Part shown: positions 26,530 through 39,100 of the stretch, one piece after another
Numbering within the stretch: position 1 is the first letter of the stretch
Layout of the letters: each line of letters starts with the position of its first letter
Assembly (NCBI GenBank): GCA_011322445.1
Contig: DRMV01000043.1
Coordinates: 1-64,000 of the forward strand
From: Chloroflexota bacterium
GTDB lineage: Bacteria > Chloroflexota > Anaerolineae > Anaerolineales > DRMV01
Length of the DNA: 64,000 nucleotides
Direction: 5' to 3'
Notes under the pieces: model-generated
What the model was told of the DNA's origin: nothing
Databases searched by the model: none
Seen by the model: the letters and a program-made list of their open reading frames with translations, nothing else
Translations under genes and position numbers: made by a program

Positions 26530-26937
26530 ATGTTCTCCCTCTTGAGCGCCGTTCCCACCGAAAGCGATGACCCGGAAGGGGCATGGCTGCTCGACATTCG
26601 CTGGAAGCACTACCCCAGCACGTGGCGACCTCCCACCGATGTTTTCGAGACCCCCGAAGCCATCATCGTGCGGGTGGAAATCGCCGGTATGCGCACCGAC
26701 GACTTTCGTCTTTCCCTGGAAGCGCAGACGCTGGTCATCAGTGGCATTCGCCACGACCCCGACCTGGGTTCGGCCTACCACCGCCTGGAAATCCCCTTCG
26801 GGCAATTTCAGGTGACGGTCGTGTTGCCCGCACCGGTCGACGAAGCCCGCGTGGAAGCCGAGTATCGCGACGGCTTCCTGCGCATCCGCCTGCCCAAGCG
26901 GCGCGCCCACACCGTCGCCATCCGCCCCGGCCAATGA
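26530..26937 (+). CDS. Hsp20/alpha-crystallin small heat-shock protein
   Basis: The product is 135 aa. The alpha-crystallin domain (about 38-132) has [21 protein letters not shown] and the C-terminal strand motif ending RIRLPKRRA. It holds unfolded proteins for refolding. The usual C-terminal IxI/V motif is replaced by HTVAIRPGQ. The ATG has an AGGAGG site. The spacing of 23 nt to lon argues for co-transcription and a joint role in protein quality control. Confidence 0.92.
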   Translation: MFSLLSAVPTESDDPEGAWLLDIRWKHYPSTWRPPTDVFETPEAIIVRVEIAGMRTDDFRLSLEAQTLVISGIRHDPDLGSAYHRLEIPFGQFQVTVVLPAPVDEARVEAEYRDGFLRIRLPKRRAHTVAIRPGQ

Positions 26938-26960
26938 CCCCATCTCTGAGGAGAGCACCG

Positions 26961-29565
<2,605 letters not shown>

Positions 29566-29573
<8 letters not shown>

Positions 29574-29937
29574 AATCATGCTGGTGGAAGACGACCACAC
29601 CATGCGTTCCCTCCTCAAAACCCTGCTGGAAATGGAAGGGTTCGAGGTTATCTTTGGGCCCGGCCATGCCGACGCCCTGCTGGAAGCCCTCCGCGCCGCA
29701 AAACCTGCCTTGCTGGTGATGGATGTCCACCTTGCCGGCGGCATCAACGGCATTGACCTGCTGGATTCCATTCGCCAGGACAAGGAACTGCAACATACCC
29801 GTGTCGTCATCACTTCAGGGATGAACTACGACGAAGCCGCCCTCGCGGCAGGCGCCGATGGCTTCCTGCAGAAGCCTTACATGGTCGACGACCTGCTCAA
29901 CCTCATTCGTCAGACCCTCCCCAAAACCTCCCACTGA
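29566..29937 (+). CDS. Stand-alone response regulator receiver coupled to lon
   Basis: The product is 123 aa. The REC domain has LVEDDHTM, the phospho-Asp in [18 protein letters not shown] (about 54) and Lys in [11 protein letters not shown] (about 105). The switch position is Ser in VVITSGMN. No output domain is present. The start is set by AAGGAGCC 9 nt upstream and overlaps the lon stop codon (ATG ACT AA), so translation is coupled to Lon. A control role on Lon or on the PHP protein that follows is possible but unproven. Confidence 0.88.
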
Positions 29938-29976
29938 AACCTGCGGCGCGCTTGCGCCGAGAGAAAGGATACCCCC

Positions 29977-31716
29977 GTGGCACGAAAACGATCGCCCAAA
30001 CGGCATTGGTACGTCGTAGATTTGCACCTCCACACGCCCGCATCCAGCGACTACCAGCAGCCGGAAATCTCCTACTTAGATATCCTCCGCAGGGCCGAAG
30101 CCCTGGGGCTGGACGTCATTGCTTTCACCGACCACAACACCGTTGCCGGTTACCGGCACATGCAAGAAGAAATTCACCAACTGGAACTACTGGAAAAACT
30201 CAATCGCCTGCTACCCGAAGAAAAAGCACGACTGGAAGAATACCGCCGCCTGCTGAGCAAAATTCTGGTGCTCCCCGGCTTCGAGTTTACCGCCACATTA
30301 GGCTTCCACATTTTGGGCATCTTCCCTCCCGAAAAGCCCGTGCGGGAAATCGAGCACCTGCTTCTCACCCTCAACATCCCCCCCGAAAAACTCGACCAGG
30401 GCTCGGCCACTGTGGGCGCCACCAGCGACGTGCTCACCGCCTACCGCATGATCGACGAAGCCGGTGGCCTGGTGATTGCCGCCCATGCCAACTCCAGCAA
30501 CGGCGTGGCTGCCCGAAACGTGCCGGGGCAAACCAAAATTTCCTACACCCAAGACCCTCACCTGCACGCCCTGGAAGTCACCGATCTGGAGAAAAAAGGC
30601 CGCCACACCACCGCGGCGTTCTTCAACGGCACCAAGCCGGAATACCCGCGGCGGATGCACTGCATTCAGGGCTCCGATGCCCACCGCCTGATTGGCGACG
30701 GGCGCAACCTCGGTGTGGGCGACCGGGCAACCGAAGTGCTGCTGCCGGAAGTCAGTTTCCAGGCGCTGAAAGAGCTCTTCCTGAGCAACGACTTTGCCCG
30801 CCATCGCCCGCACCGCCCTAAAGCCCCGCAGGAAGACTTCATCCAGCAGGCCCGCGAAGAAGGCGCCAACCTGATTCAGGCCTTCCACGAGCGCATGACC
30901 GTGCGCGGCGGACGGCTGTATGCCATCATTGCCGATGTGTGCGCTTTTGCCAACACCAACGGCGGCACGCTTTACATTGGCCTGAGCGACGACCCCAAAA
31001 AGCCGCCCGTAGGCATCGACAACCCTGAACAAGCCGCGGCGGAACTCGCACGTCAGATTTCCGAACGCATCATTCCACCTCTGGAAGTCACCATTGACAC
31101 CCACGAGACACTGGGGAAGAAAGTGTTGCGGGTGCTGGTGCCGCGCGGCCCTGAGCCGCCCTACGCGGTGGATGGCAGCAAAATTTACATCCGCGCCGAA
31201 GCAGAAACCGGCCTTGCCGTGCGGGATGAAATTGTCGAACTGGTGCTGCGCGGGCTGCAAGAGAAAGAAGACGCCGCCCCCACCAAAGCGGAAACCGGCA
31301 GCCCCACACGGCGCGCCACCATCCGCCCGGCACCGGTAGACGAAGTGCCGCCGTTGCCCAAAGATGCACCCCGCACCGGCGTGGAAGTGGTTTCGGTGAT
31401 GGAACGCGATGGCACCAAATACTACACCGTGCGCGACCTGCGCAATGGCAACGTCGTCAAAAACGTCACCACCTCTTCGGCGCGCCGCCTGTGGCACTAC
31501 GCCATCAGCCGCTACGCCAAACTGCCTGCCGACCTGAGCAAGGTGCGCGGCATTCACTGGGAAGGCGACCGCGGCGTGATGCGGAAATACAAGCAAGGCA
31601 AGCAGTGGCACTTCGACCTGGTGCAACGTACCCCTGAAGGCAACCGCTTCTTCTTCGGCGTTACCGAAGACGGCCTGACCGAGCCGTGGCGGCCTGTCGT
31701 GGGGTTGGAAGAATGA
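29977..31716 (+). CDS. PHP phosphoesterase - AlbA_2 (Schlafen-like) fusion protein
   Basis: The product is 579 aa. Residues about 10-270 are a PHP domain with [24 protein letters not shown], a conserved Glu in [12 protein letters not shown], and QGSDAHRL, a full set of metal ligands. Residues about 285-430 are an AlbA_2 (Schlafen AlbA_2) nucleic-acid-binding domain, with [19 protein letters not shown] and [15 protein letters not shown] linker and a C-terminal domain of about 110 residues ([23 protein letters not shown]) are unrecognised. The start is GTG with AGAAAGGA upstream. It overlaps the GNAT gene by 4 nt. DNA- or RNA-processing or signalling functions are possible. Confidence 0.8.
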   Translation: MARKRSPKRHWYVVDLHLHTPASSDYQQPEISYLDILRRAEALGLDVIAFTDHNTVAGYRHMQEEIHQLELLEKLNRLLPEEKARLEEYRRLLSKILVLPGFEFTATLGFHILGIFPPEKPVREIEHLLLTLNIPPEKLDQGSATVGATSDVLTAYRMIDEAGGLVIAAHANSSNGVAARNVPGQTKISYTQDPHLHALEVTDLEKKGRHTTAAFFNGTKPEYPRRMHCIQGSDAHRLIGDGRNLGVGDRATEVLLPEVSFQALKELFLSNDFARHRPHRPKAPQEDFIQQAREEGANLIQAFHERMTVRGGRLYAIIADVCAFANTNGGTLYIGLSDDPKKPPVGIDNPEQAAAELARQISERIIPPLEVTIDTHETLGKKVLRVLVPRGPEPPYAVDGSKIYIRAEAETGLAVRDEIVELVLRGLQEKEDAAPTKAETGSPTRRATIRPAPVDEVPPLPKDAPRTGVEVVSVMERDGTKYYTVRDLRNGNVVKNVTTSSARRLWHYAISRYAKLPADLSKVRGIHWEGDRGVMRKYKQGKQWHFDLVQRTPEGNRFFFGVTEDGLTEPWRPVVGLEE

Positions 31717-32171
31717 CCTTGAGCACGCCCTACACCCTCCGCACCTTCCGCTTTCCTGAAGATTACCCCGCCGTCTACAACCTGTGGGCCAACGCCGGGC
31801 CGGGCATCCAGTTGCGGGTTTCCGACGAACCGGAAGAAATCGCCAAAAAGGTCGCCCACGACCCCGACCTGTTCGTCGTTGCCGAAAACGAAAACGGCGA
31901 GATTATCGGCGCGGTGATGGCCGGGTTTGATGGGCGGCGCGGGCTGATTTATCACCTCGCCGTGGATGCCAACTACCGCCAGCACGGCCTCGGCACCGCC
32001 CTGATGGACGAAATCGAAAAACGCCTGCGCGCCAAAGGCTGCCTGCGCGCTTACCTCATGGTCGTGCCTGGCGAAAAAGAAGTGCTGGCTTTCTACCGCA
32101 AACGCGGCTGGGAAAACCTCCCCGTCATCACCCTCGCCAAAAACCTCACCTCTGACCATCCAAGCAGTTGA
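31713..32171 (+). CDS. GNAT family N-acetyltransferase
   Basis: The product is 152 aa. The acetyl-CoA-binding motif A is visible as LIYHLAVDANYRQHGLGTALMDEIEKRL, of which the core is RQHGLGTAL (about 94). VLAFYRKRGWEN is the usual motif B. Sequence style resembles RimI or YpeA-like enzymes but the substrate cannot be told. The start ATG overlaps the PHP-AlbA_2 stop (ATGA). The next region is the octamer repeat. Confidence 0.9.
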   Translation: MTLSTPYTLRTFRFPEDYPAVYNLWANAGPGIQLRVSDEPEEIAKKVAHDPDLFVVAENENGEIIGAVMAGFDGRRGLIYHLAVDANYRQHGLGTALMDEIEKRLRAKGCLRAYLMVVPGEKEVLAFYRKRGWENLPVITLAKNLTSDHPSS

Positions 32172-32215
32172 CTAATTGACCAGTTGACTAATTGACTAAT
32201 TGACCAATTGACCAA
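32168..32215 (+). repeat. Octanucleotide array before the mogA-like gene
   Basis: Six exact-register 8-nt units: TTGACTAA, TTGACCAG, TTGACTAA, TTGACTAA, TTGACCAA, TTGACCAA. It begins at the GNAT stop and ends 4 nt before the next ATG, where a ribosome-binding site would be. Consensus TTGACYAR. Confidence 0.95.
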
Positions 32216-32219
32216 CCTC

Positions 32220-32717
32220 ATGCTCCGTTTCGCCATCCTCACCGTCTCCGACCGTTCCGCCCGCGGCGCGCGGGAAGACCGCTCCGGCCCCGCGCTGGCG
32301 GATGCCGTGCGTGCCCGCGGCTGGGAAGTCGCCCACACCGCCATTTTGGCCGACGACCTGCCTGCCCTGCGCGACACCTTAGCCCGCTGGGCCGATAGCG
32401 ACGCTTACGACGTCATCCTGACTACCGGCGGCACCGGCTTCGCCCCACGCGATGTCACCCCGGAAGCCACCTTAGCCGTGGTGGAACGCCTCGCCCCTGG
32501 CCTCGCGGAAGCCATGCGCGCGGCCAGCCTGCAAATCACCCCCCACGCGATGCTCTCCCGCGCGGTCGCGGGCATCCGCGGCGCGACCCTCATCATCAAC
32601 CTGCCCGGCAGCCCCAAAGCCGCGCTGGAAAACCTGGAAGTGATTGCTCCGGTGCTGCCCCACGCGGTTAGCCTGCTGCGTGGCGACCCCGAAGCGGAAA
32701 AAGGGCATCGGGTGTAA
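32220..32717 (+). CDS. MogA/MoaB-family molybdopterin biosynthesis protein
   Basis: The product is 165 aa. Motifs are LTVSDRSARGAREDRSGP at the start, LTTGGTGFAPRDVTPEAT (about 72) and INLPGSPKAALENL (about 125), diagnostic for the MoCF-biosynthesis fold. It would adenylate molybdopterin (MogA) or be a MoaB homologue; the two cannot be separated here. The ATG at 32220 is set by homology, since no Shine-Dalgarno is present. The leader consists of the octamer array. No other cofactor gene is close. Confidence 0.9.
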   Translation: MLRFAILTVSDRSARGAREDRSGPALADAVRARGWEVAHTAILADDLPALRDTLARWADSDAYDVILTTGGTGFAPRDVTPEATLAVVERLAPGLAEAMRAASLQITPHAMLSRAVAGIRGATLIINLPGSPKAALENLEVIAPVLPHAVSLLRGDPEAEKGHRV

Positions 32718-32718
32718 A

Positions 32719-32753
32719 TTGCAAATTGCAAGTTGCAAGTTGCAAGTTGCAAA
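32719..32753 (+). repeat. Heptanucleotide array before the PGI/PMI gene
   Basis: Five 7-nt units: TTGCAAA, then TTGCAAG three times, then TTGCAAA. It lies between the mogA-like stop and the next ATG. The same genome thus carries 7- and 8-nt arrays. Confidence 0.95.
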
Positions 32754-32775
32754 AATCCCCCCATTGGAGTGCATC

Positions 32776-33834
32776 ATGAAACTTGACGACTTCCCCCGCT
32801 TCCCCGAAGTGGACAAAGAAAACATGCTCGCCGAAATCGACAACCTGCCCACACAACTGCAGCAGGCGTGGGAACTGGGACACACCTTCCCCATGCCGGA
32901 GACCGAGGGCGTGCAGCACGTCATTATCGCGGGCATGGGCGGCTCGGCCATCGGCGCCGACCTGCTCGCGGCCTACGCTGAGCCGCTGGCCTCCGTACCC
33001 ATCACTGTGCGGCGCGACTACGACCTGCCCGCGTGGGCACAGGGCGACCACGTGCTGCTCATCGCCTCTTCGCATTCCGGCAACACCGAAGAAACGCTGA
33101 GCGCCTTTGCCGCCGCGCAGGCACGGGGCTGCCGGGTGCTCGCCGTGACCACCGGCGGCAAACTGGCCGCCCAGGCCGCTGAAGCGGGCCACACGGTGTG
33201 GCAGTTCGTCCACCCGGGGCAGCCGCGCGCCGCGGTGGGCTATTCCTTTGGGCTACTGCTGGCGCTGTTTGCCCGCGCGGGCTGGCTTCCCAACCCCGAA
33301 AGCGAAGTCCAGGCCGCGATAGCAGCCATGCAAGCCCAACAGGCTTCCCTGAAAGCCGAAGTACCCACCGAAAGCAACCCGGCCAAGCAATGGGCGCTGC
33401 GGCTGGAAGGCAAATGGCCGGCGGTGTTCGGCAGCGGTGCGCTCGCGCCGGTTGCCCGCCGCTGGAAGGGGCAAATCAGCGAAATCGCCAAAGCCCTGGC
33501 ACAGTTCGAATTCCTACCCGAAGCCGACCACAACACCTTGGCCGGCCTGCACAACCCCAAGGCGCTCTTCCCGCAGACCATCGCCATCTTCCTCACCGCC
33601 GCGGGCGAACACCCCCGCAACCAGTTACGGGCGCGCCTCACCCGCGATGTCTTCCAGCAGCATGGCCTGGAAGCCGCGCTGGTGGAAGCCCGCGGCGAAG
33701 GCCGCCTCGCGCAGCAATGGACGGCATTGCACCTCGGCGATTACATCGCCTATTACCTCGCCATGCGCTACGATACCGACCCCACGCCGGTCACCGCCAT
33801 CGAAGGCTTCAAGGCAGCCCTGAAAAAAGCCTGA
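32776..33834 (+). CDS. Bifunctional phosphoglucose/phosphomannose isomerase
   Basis: The product is 352 aa, the archaeal/Chloroflexota-type PGI/PMI of the SIS family. It interconverts fructose 6-phosphate with glucose 6-phosphate or mannose 6-phosphate. The first SIS domain has IIAGMGGSAIGADLL and ASSHSGNTEETLSAF, which bind the sugar phosphate; the C-terminal PGI_PMI domain has LPEADHNTLAGLHNP. The ATG at 32776 follows GGAGTGCATC. It supplies sugar phosphates for the envelope glycosylation genes that follow. Confidence 0.9.
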   Translation: MKLDDFPRFPEVDKENMLAEIDNLPTQLQQAWELGHTFPMPETEGVQHVIIAGMGGSAIGADLLAAYAEPLASVPITVRRDYDLPAWAQGDHVLLIASSHSGNTEETLSAFAAAQARGCRVLAVTTGGKLAAQAAEAGHTVWQFVHPGQPRAAVGYSFGLLLALFARAGWLPNPESEVQAAIAAMQAQQASLKAEVPTESNPAKQWALRLEGKWPAVFGSGALAPVARRWKGQISEIAKALAQFEFLPEADHNTLAGLHNPKALFPQTIAIFLTAAGEHPRNQLRARLTRDVFQQHGLEAALVEARGEGRLAQQWTALHLGDYIAYYLAMRYDTDPTPVTAIEGFKAALKKA

Positions 33835-33843
33835 TGCACTCCC

Positions 33844-33865
33844 CGGGCGGCCCTCGCGCCGCCCG
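33844..33865 (+). terminator. GC-rich hairpin after PGI/PMI
   Basis: CGGGCGGC (33844-33851) pairs with GCCGCCCG (33858-33865); ATGCATTT follows, with only a short T-run. Confidence 0.55.
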
Positions 33866-33884
33866 ATGCATTTAACCAAGCCGG

Positions 33885-33900
33885 TGGTAAAATAGCCTCC
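33885..33900 (+). promoter_or_regulatory. Extended -10 promoter of the 741-aa GT-C gene
   Basis: TGGTAAAAT at 33885-33893, with the ATG 7 nt after the hexamer, implies a leaderless message, as at position 745. Confidence 0.6.
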
Positions 33901-36126
33901 ATGCTCAGCCTGCTGGACTACCTCAAAGGCCGTCTGGCCGCTCGCTTACCCAAAACGCTGCGCCCGCGTGGCTGGCAGCCGCTTTCCGACGAAGCAGCCG
34001 CCGCCCTGTGGGAAGCCGCCCGCCGGGGCACGACGCCACCCCAAGCGGGGACGTTCCTTCCCCCGGCTGCTCCCACAGCCGCGGCCTCCTCGCCCCGTCC
34101 CGCGGCCGCGGCTGGCCCCTCGGGCGAGCAAGCCGCCTCACCCATTCCGGTCAAACGCTCCCGCAGTGGAGCAGGCTTCCCCACCGCACTGCTGGCCGGG
34201 CTGCTCCTGGCACTGGTGGCCCAACGGCTGATGGAACCTCCCGGCCGCAACTGGCAACTCGGCATCACGGTATACGCCTTCGCCCTCGCGGCGTGGGGCG
34301 TGGCCCTGATTCGGAAACAGTGGCGCCTGCCCGACATCCGCACCGCCGTATGGGAAGGCAACGCCGATGGCCCCATTGAAGTACGTATCGTGCCGCTCAG
34401 CGTGGGACTGGTGCTGGCTTTCATCGCTTTCCTGGATTTTGGGGGCAACCGCTTCACGGCCTTCAACACCACCATCTGGCTGCTGGGCACGTTTTCCATC
34501 GTCGCGGCTTTCTGGAACCCGCCGCCGTGGAAGCAATGGCTGTCGACGCTGCGCCGCGGCCGCTGGTCGTGGACGTTCTCGTGGTGGCACCTCGCCTTGC
34601 TGGCGGTAGCGGCCGTGGCGGTGTATTTCCGCTACGTGCATCTCATCAGCGTACCGGCGGAAATGTTTTCCGACCATGCCGAAAAACTGCTCGACATCGC
34701 CGACGTGCTGGCCGGGAAAACGCGCATCTTCTTCCCACGCAACACAGGCCGGGAAGCCATCGAGATGTACCTCGTGGCGGCCATCATCAAATATCTGGGC
34801 ACGGGCTACTCCTTCCTCAGCCTGAAACTGGGGATGGTGACGATGGGCTTACTTGCCCTGCCCTTCATTTACCTGCTGGGGAAAGAACTTGGCGGCAAAG
34901 GGGTGGGGCTGTGGGCAACGCTTTTCGCCGCCTTCGCTTACTGGCCGAACATCACGGCCCGGGTGGCCCTGCGCTTTGCCCTCTACCCGGCTTTTGCCGC
35001 CCCCACGCTCTACTTCTTCGTGCGCGGCCTGCGTCACGGGCGGCGGAACGATTTTCTTTGGGCTGGGCTGTTCCTCGGCGCCGGGGTGCACGGCTATTCG
35101 CCCTTCCGGCTCATGCCCCTGACGGTGGGTGCAGCCCTGCTTGTTTACTGGCTATACGAAAAAGAGGGAGCAAAACGCACCCGCGCTTTCGTCGGCTTCC
35201 TGCTTACCGGGCTGCTTTCCTTTATCGTCTTCCTGCCGCTCTTCCGCTACATGCTGGCGAACTGGCAGATGTTCTTCTACCGCAGCGCCACCCGCTTCGG
35301 GCAACTGGAACGCCCGTATCCCGGCAACCCTGTCGCCATTTTCTTCAGCAACCTCGCCAAGGCGCTCATCATGCCGTTTTGGGATGATGGCGAAATTTGG
35401 GTACATTCCATTCCTCATCGCCCGGCCTTAGACTGGGTCAGCGGGGCGCTGTTTGCCCTGGGGCTGGTGATCGTAATTGTCCGGCTGGGGCGTCGCCGCC
35501 ATTGGGAAGATGCTTTCCTGCTGGTCAGCATTCCGCTACTGATGATGCCATCCATTCTCTCGCTGGCCTTCCCCAACGAGAACCCATGCCTCAACCGCAC
35601 CGGCGGGGCTTATGTGGTGATTTTCATCATCGTAGGCATGGCTGCCGACGCGCTCTATCAGGCCCTCAAACGCTGGCAGCCGCGTTTCGGGCGCTGGGCA
35701 GGCGTGGCGCTGGTTGGATTGCTGGCGTTGGTGGCCGCGCGCGCCAACTACGACCTGGTATTCCACCAATACGCCGACGAATTTCGCGCCGGCGCGTGGA
35801 ACACCACAGCCATTGGCGAGGTGATTCACGGTTTTGTCGCCCTGGGCAACAACCCCCACAGCGCGTGGGTCATTCCCTACCCCTATTGGGTCGATACGCG
35901 CCTCGTCGCCATCAACGCCGGACTGTTCCCGGAAATCCCCGACACCGCTCTGCCGCCACAGCGCATTGCCGAAACGCAAAGCGTGCCAGCGCCCAAACTC
36001 TTCATCCTTAAGCCGGAAGACAAGCAATCGCTTGACACGCTGCAACACCTCTATCCCAATGCCATCGTGCGGCTGCACACCAGCCCATTGGAAGGCAAGA
36101 ATTTCATCGTGTTTTTCGTGCCGTAA
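33901..36126 (+). CDS. GT39-like polytopic glycosyltransferase
   Basis: The product is 741 aa. A Pro/Ala-rich cytoplasmic head (about 1-90) is followed by roughly 12 transmembrane helices (about 92-620) and a soluble C-terminal domain. The catalytic loop reads PAEMFSDHAEKLLDIADVL (about 253), with the Asp matching the GT-C active-site acid, and FPRNTGREAIEMYL next to it. It should transfer sugar from a polyprenyl donor to envelope molecules on the outer face. There is no ribosome-binding site, in line with a leaderless promoter. It lies 33 nt before the giant YYY fusion and is likely co-transcribed. Confidence 0.8.
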   Translation: MLSLLDYLKGRLAARLPKTLRPRGWQPLSDEAAAALWEAARRGTTPPQAGTFLPPAAPTAAASSPRPAAAAGPSGEQAASPIPVKRSRSGAGFPTALLAGLLLALVAQRLMEPPGRNWQLGITVYAFALAAWGVALIRKQWRLPDIRTAVWEGNADGPIEVRIVPLSVGLVLAFIAFLDFGGNRFTAFNTTIWLLGTFSIVAAFWNPPPWKQWLSTLRRGRWSWTFSWWHLALLAVAAVAVYFRYVHLISVPAEMFSDHAEKLLDIADVLAGKTRIFFPRNTGREAIEMYLVAAIIKYLGTGYSFLSLKLGMVTMGLLALPFIYLLGKELGGKGVGLWATLFAAFAYWPNITARVALRFALYPAFAAPTLYFFVRGLRHGRRNDFLWAGLFLGAGVHGYSPFRLMPLTVGAALLVYWLYEKEGAKRTRAFVGFLLTGLLSFIVFLPLFRYMLANWQMFFYRSATRFGQLERPYPGNPVAIFFSNLAKALIMPFWDDGEIWVHSIPHRPALDWVSGALFALGLVIVIVRLGRRRHWEDAFLLVSIPLLMMPSILSLAFPNENPCLNRTGGAYVVIFIIVGMAADALYQALKRWQPRFGRWAGVALVGLLALVAARANYDLVFHQYADEFRAGAWNTTAIGEVIHGFVALGNNPHSAWVIPYPYWVDTRLVAINAGLFPEIPDTALPPQRIAETQSVPAPKLFILKPEDKQSLDTLQHLYPNAIVRLHTSPLEGKNFIVFFVP

Positions 36127-36159
36127 AGCCGCCTTTTGCCTTTGCGCTTCGCCAAAACC

Positions 36160-39100
36160 ATGAACGCCACTCACCTTCCCCAACCTTCTTCCGAACCCAC
36201 CGCAGGCCCCGCGGCGCCCCCTGCAAAGGCCACAGGAACGCGCCGCCGCGGCCAAGCGGGGTGGCTATACGAAGCAGCCCTCGTCGTCATCCTTCTCCTG
36301 GCCCTCTATCTCCGCACGACCGGCCAAAACTGGGATGGCGAGCAGCACCTCCACCCCGACGAGCGTTTCCTCACCATGGTCGCCAGCGCCATCGAGCCGG
36401 TGCACAGCCTGCGAGAATATTTCGACACCGCCCATTCCACCCTCAACCCCGCCAACAAAGGCTTTGGGTTCTACGTTTACGGCACCTTACCGCTCTTCCT
36501 GACCCGTTTCGTGGGGGAAGCCTTCCACAAAACCGGTTATGGGCAGATTCACCTCGTAGGGCGCACCCTTTCAGCGCTGGCCGATGTGCTGCTGGTGTTT
36601 TTGGTCTACCTGGTGGCCGCGCGCCTCTACGACCGCCGCATTGGCGTGCTGGCAGCGGCTTTCAGCGCCTTTACCGTCACGCAAATTCAAAACGCCCACT
36701 ATTTCACCGTCGATAGCATCTTCAACCTGCTCACTTTTGTCACCGTCTGGCTGGCGATAGAAATTGGCCGGAAGCCGCCGGACCGCCCCTTGAAAGATGA
36801 CTGGTGGCTGTTCGCGCTTTTCGGGCTGGCGTATGGCTCGGCCTTGGCTTCCAAAATCAGCGCCGCGCCGGTGGCATTGCTGCTGCCCGCGGCAGGGCTA
36901 TTACGCCTTGCCCGTCTCGACCGCCGGGCACAGGAACGCGAAACGCCGTGGCTGCTCGGCCTGCTGGCACTGGGCGGCGGCATCGGGCTGCTGACTTTCC
37001 GCGTTTTCCAGCCTTACGCCTTCGCCGGGCCGGGCTTCATCAGCGGCCTCAACCCCCACTGGCTGGACAACCTGCGCGCCCTGCGCGCACAAACCAGCGG
37101 CACCGCCGATTTCCCGCCCGCCATGCAATGGGCGCGGCGACCAATCTGGTTCGCCTGGCAAAACCTGACCTTTTGGGGCACCGGCCTGCCCTACGGGCTG
37201 GCTGCGTGGGCAGCCTTCCTCTGGCTGGGGTGGCGGCTGTTCCGCAAGCAAGAAAAGCCTCTCGGCTGGCTGCTGTGGGGCTGGACGGGCTTCATCTTCG
37301 CGCTGGAATCGGCCATGCCCAACCCCACCATGCGCTATCTGCTGCCAGTGTATCCGGGCCTGGCGGTCATCACCGGGTGGGGAGCGGTGCGGCTGGCTGA
37401 ACGCCTTCCCCGACGGCGGCGCTTCTGGGCTATTGCCGGCGCGACGGTCGTGCTGGCGCTTACCGCAGCATGGGCCTTCGCCTTTGTCAGCATCTACCAC
37501 CGCCCCCACACCCGCATCGCAGCCACCGAGTGGATTTTCGGCCACATTCCCGGCCCGCTCACCCTCACCATCCACACCCCCGGCGGGCAGACCGAGCCGC
37601 AGCTGCTTCCCGTTCCCAAAGACTGGACCATTCTGCCCGACACGCCGCTCACGATCACCTTCCGCGCGCGCGCGACGGGCGCAGTTGAGGGGCTGAACCT
37701 GTATCGCGTCGTCGCCCCCACCCCCGTCGACCTGCAACCCCTCACGCTCACCGCCACTCTCACACCCGCCGGCCAGGATACGGTACTCGCCCAGGGCAGC
37801 CTGGGCGTCACCCCGCAACCCAATACCGCGGCGCCACCGCAAAACCTGCACATCCCGCTTTCCCCCAGTGTCAATCTGCGCCAGGGAGAAGTTTACACCA
37901 TCGTGGTCAGCACCGACCACGGCCGCGCCTGGGTACTTTCCCCTGCCCTTGCCAATGAAACCTCGTGGGACGACGGCCTTCCCTTGCGGATGGATGACTA
38001 CGACCCCTTCGGCGGCATCTACCAGGGGCTGAACTTCGAGATGTATTGGGATGACAACGCCAAAAAGCGCACCCGCATGGAAAACATTCTCGACGGGGCC
38101 GACTACATTCTGATTACCTCCAGCCGCCAATGGGCCAGCCTGCCCCGCTTGCCGGAACGCTACCCCCTGGTCAACGCCTATTACCGCCATTTGATAGGCT
38201 GCCCCCCCTGGGAAACCGTAGAACACTGTTACGACGTCGCCCAGGTAGGCACCTACCACGGCGATTTAGGCTACGATTTGGTCGCCGTGTTCGAATCTGA
38301 TCCCAGCCTGGGCCCGGTGCACATCAACGACCAGCCTGCCGAAGAAGCTTTCACCGTTTACGACCACCCCAAGGTTTTCATCTTCCGCAAAAACTGGGAA
38401 ACCTACAACCCGGCGCACGTGCGGGCTGTGCTGGGAGCGGTTGACCTGGACCATGTGATGCACATCTTGCCCGGGGAAGCCCCGCCCCACCCGGCCAACC
38501 TGATGCTTCCACCTGCCCGGTGGGGGCTGCAACAAATCCGCGGGACTTTCCAGGCGCTTTTCCCCCACGGCTCGCCGCTCAACCGCTTCCTGCTGTTGGG
38601 GGTGTTGGCGTGGTATCTGCTGATTGCGCTGCTGGGCTGGGTGGCGTGGCCACTGCTCCGCCCCTTTTTCGCGGCCTTTCCCGATGCGGGCTACCCCGCG
38701 GCGCGCCTGGGGGGGATGCTGCTCTTTGCCTACCTGGCCTGGCTGTGGGGCTCGGCGGGCTTTACGGTCAGCCGGGCAGCCCTGGCAGGGGTGTTGCTGG
38801 TGCTGGCCGCCGCTGCGGCCCTCGCCGCCCACTTGCAATGGCCGGGCCTGCGAGACGACCTCCGCCGCCGCAAGCGGGAAATCCTTTGGGCAGAGATCTT
38901 CTTCCTGGCGTTCTTCCTGCTCGATTTGTACATCCGCTGGCAAAACCCCGATTTGTGGCATCCGTGGCGGGGCGGCGAAAAGCCGATGGATTTATCGTTC
39001 TTCACCGCGGTGCTGAAAAGCGCCACTTTCCCGCCTTACGACCCCTGGTTCGCCCACGGTTATATCAATTATTACTACTGGGGCTTCGTGCTGGTAGGGA

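Noticed and set aside
26583..26960. N-terminal extension of Lon overlapping hsp20
   Set aside because: The extra part is an out-of-frame copy of the hsp20 coding region and a good start with GAGGAGAG lies at 26961.
30298..31626. A 442-codon minus-strand frame opposite the PHP-AlbA_2 gene
   Set aside because: It has no motif, and the plus-strand frame has two recognisable domains and coupling to its neighbour.
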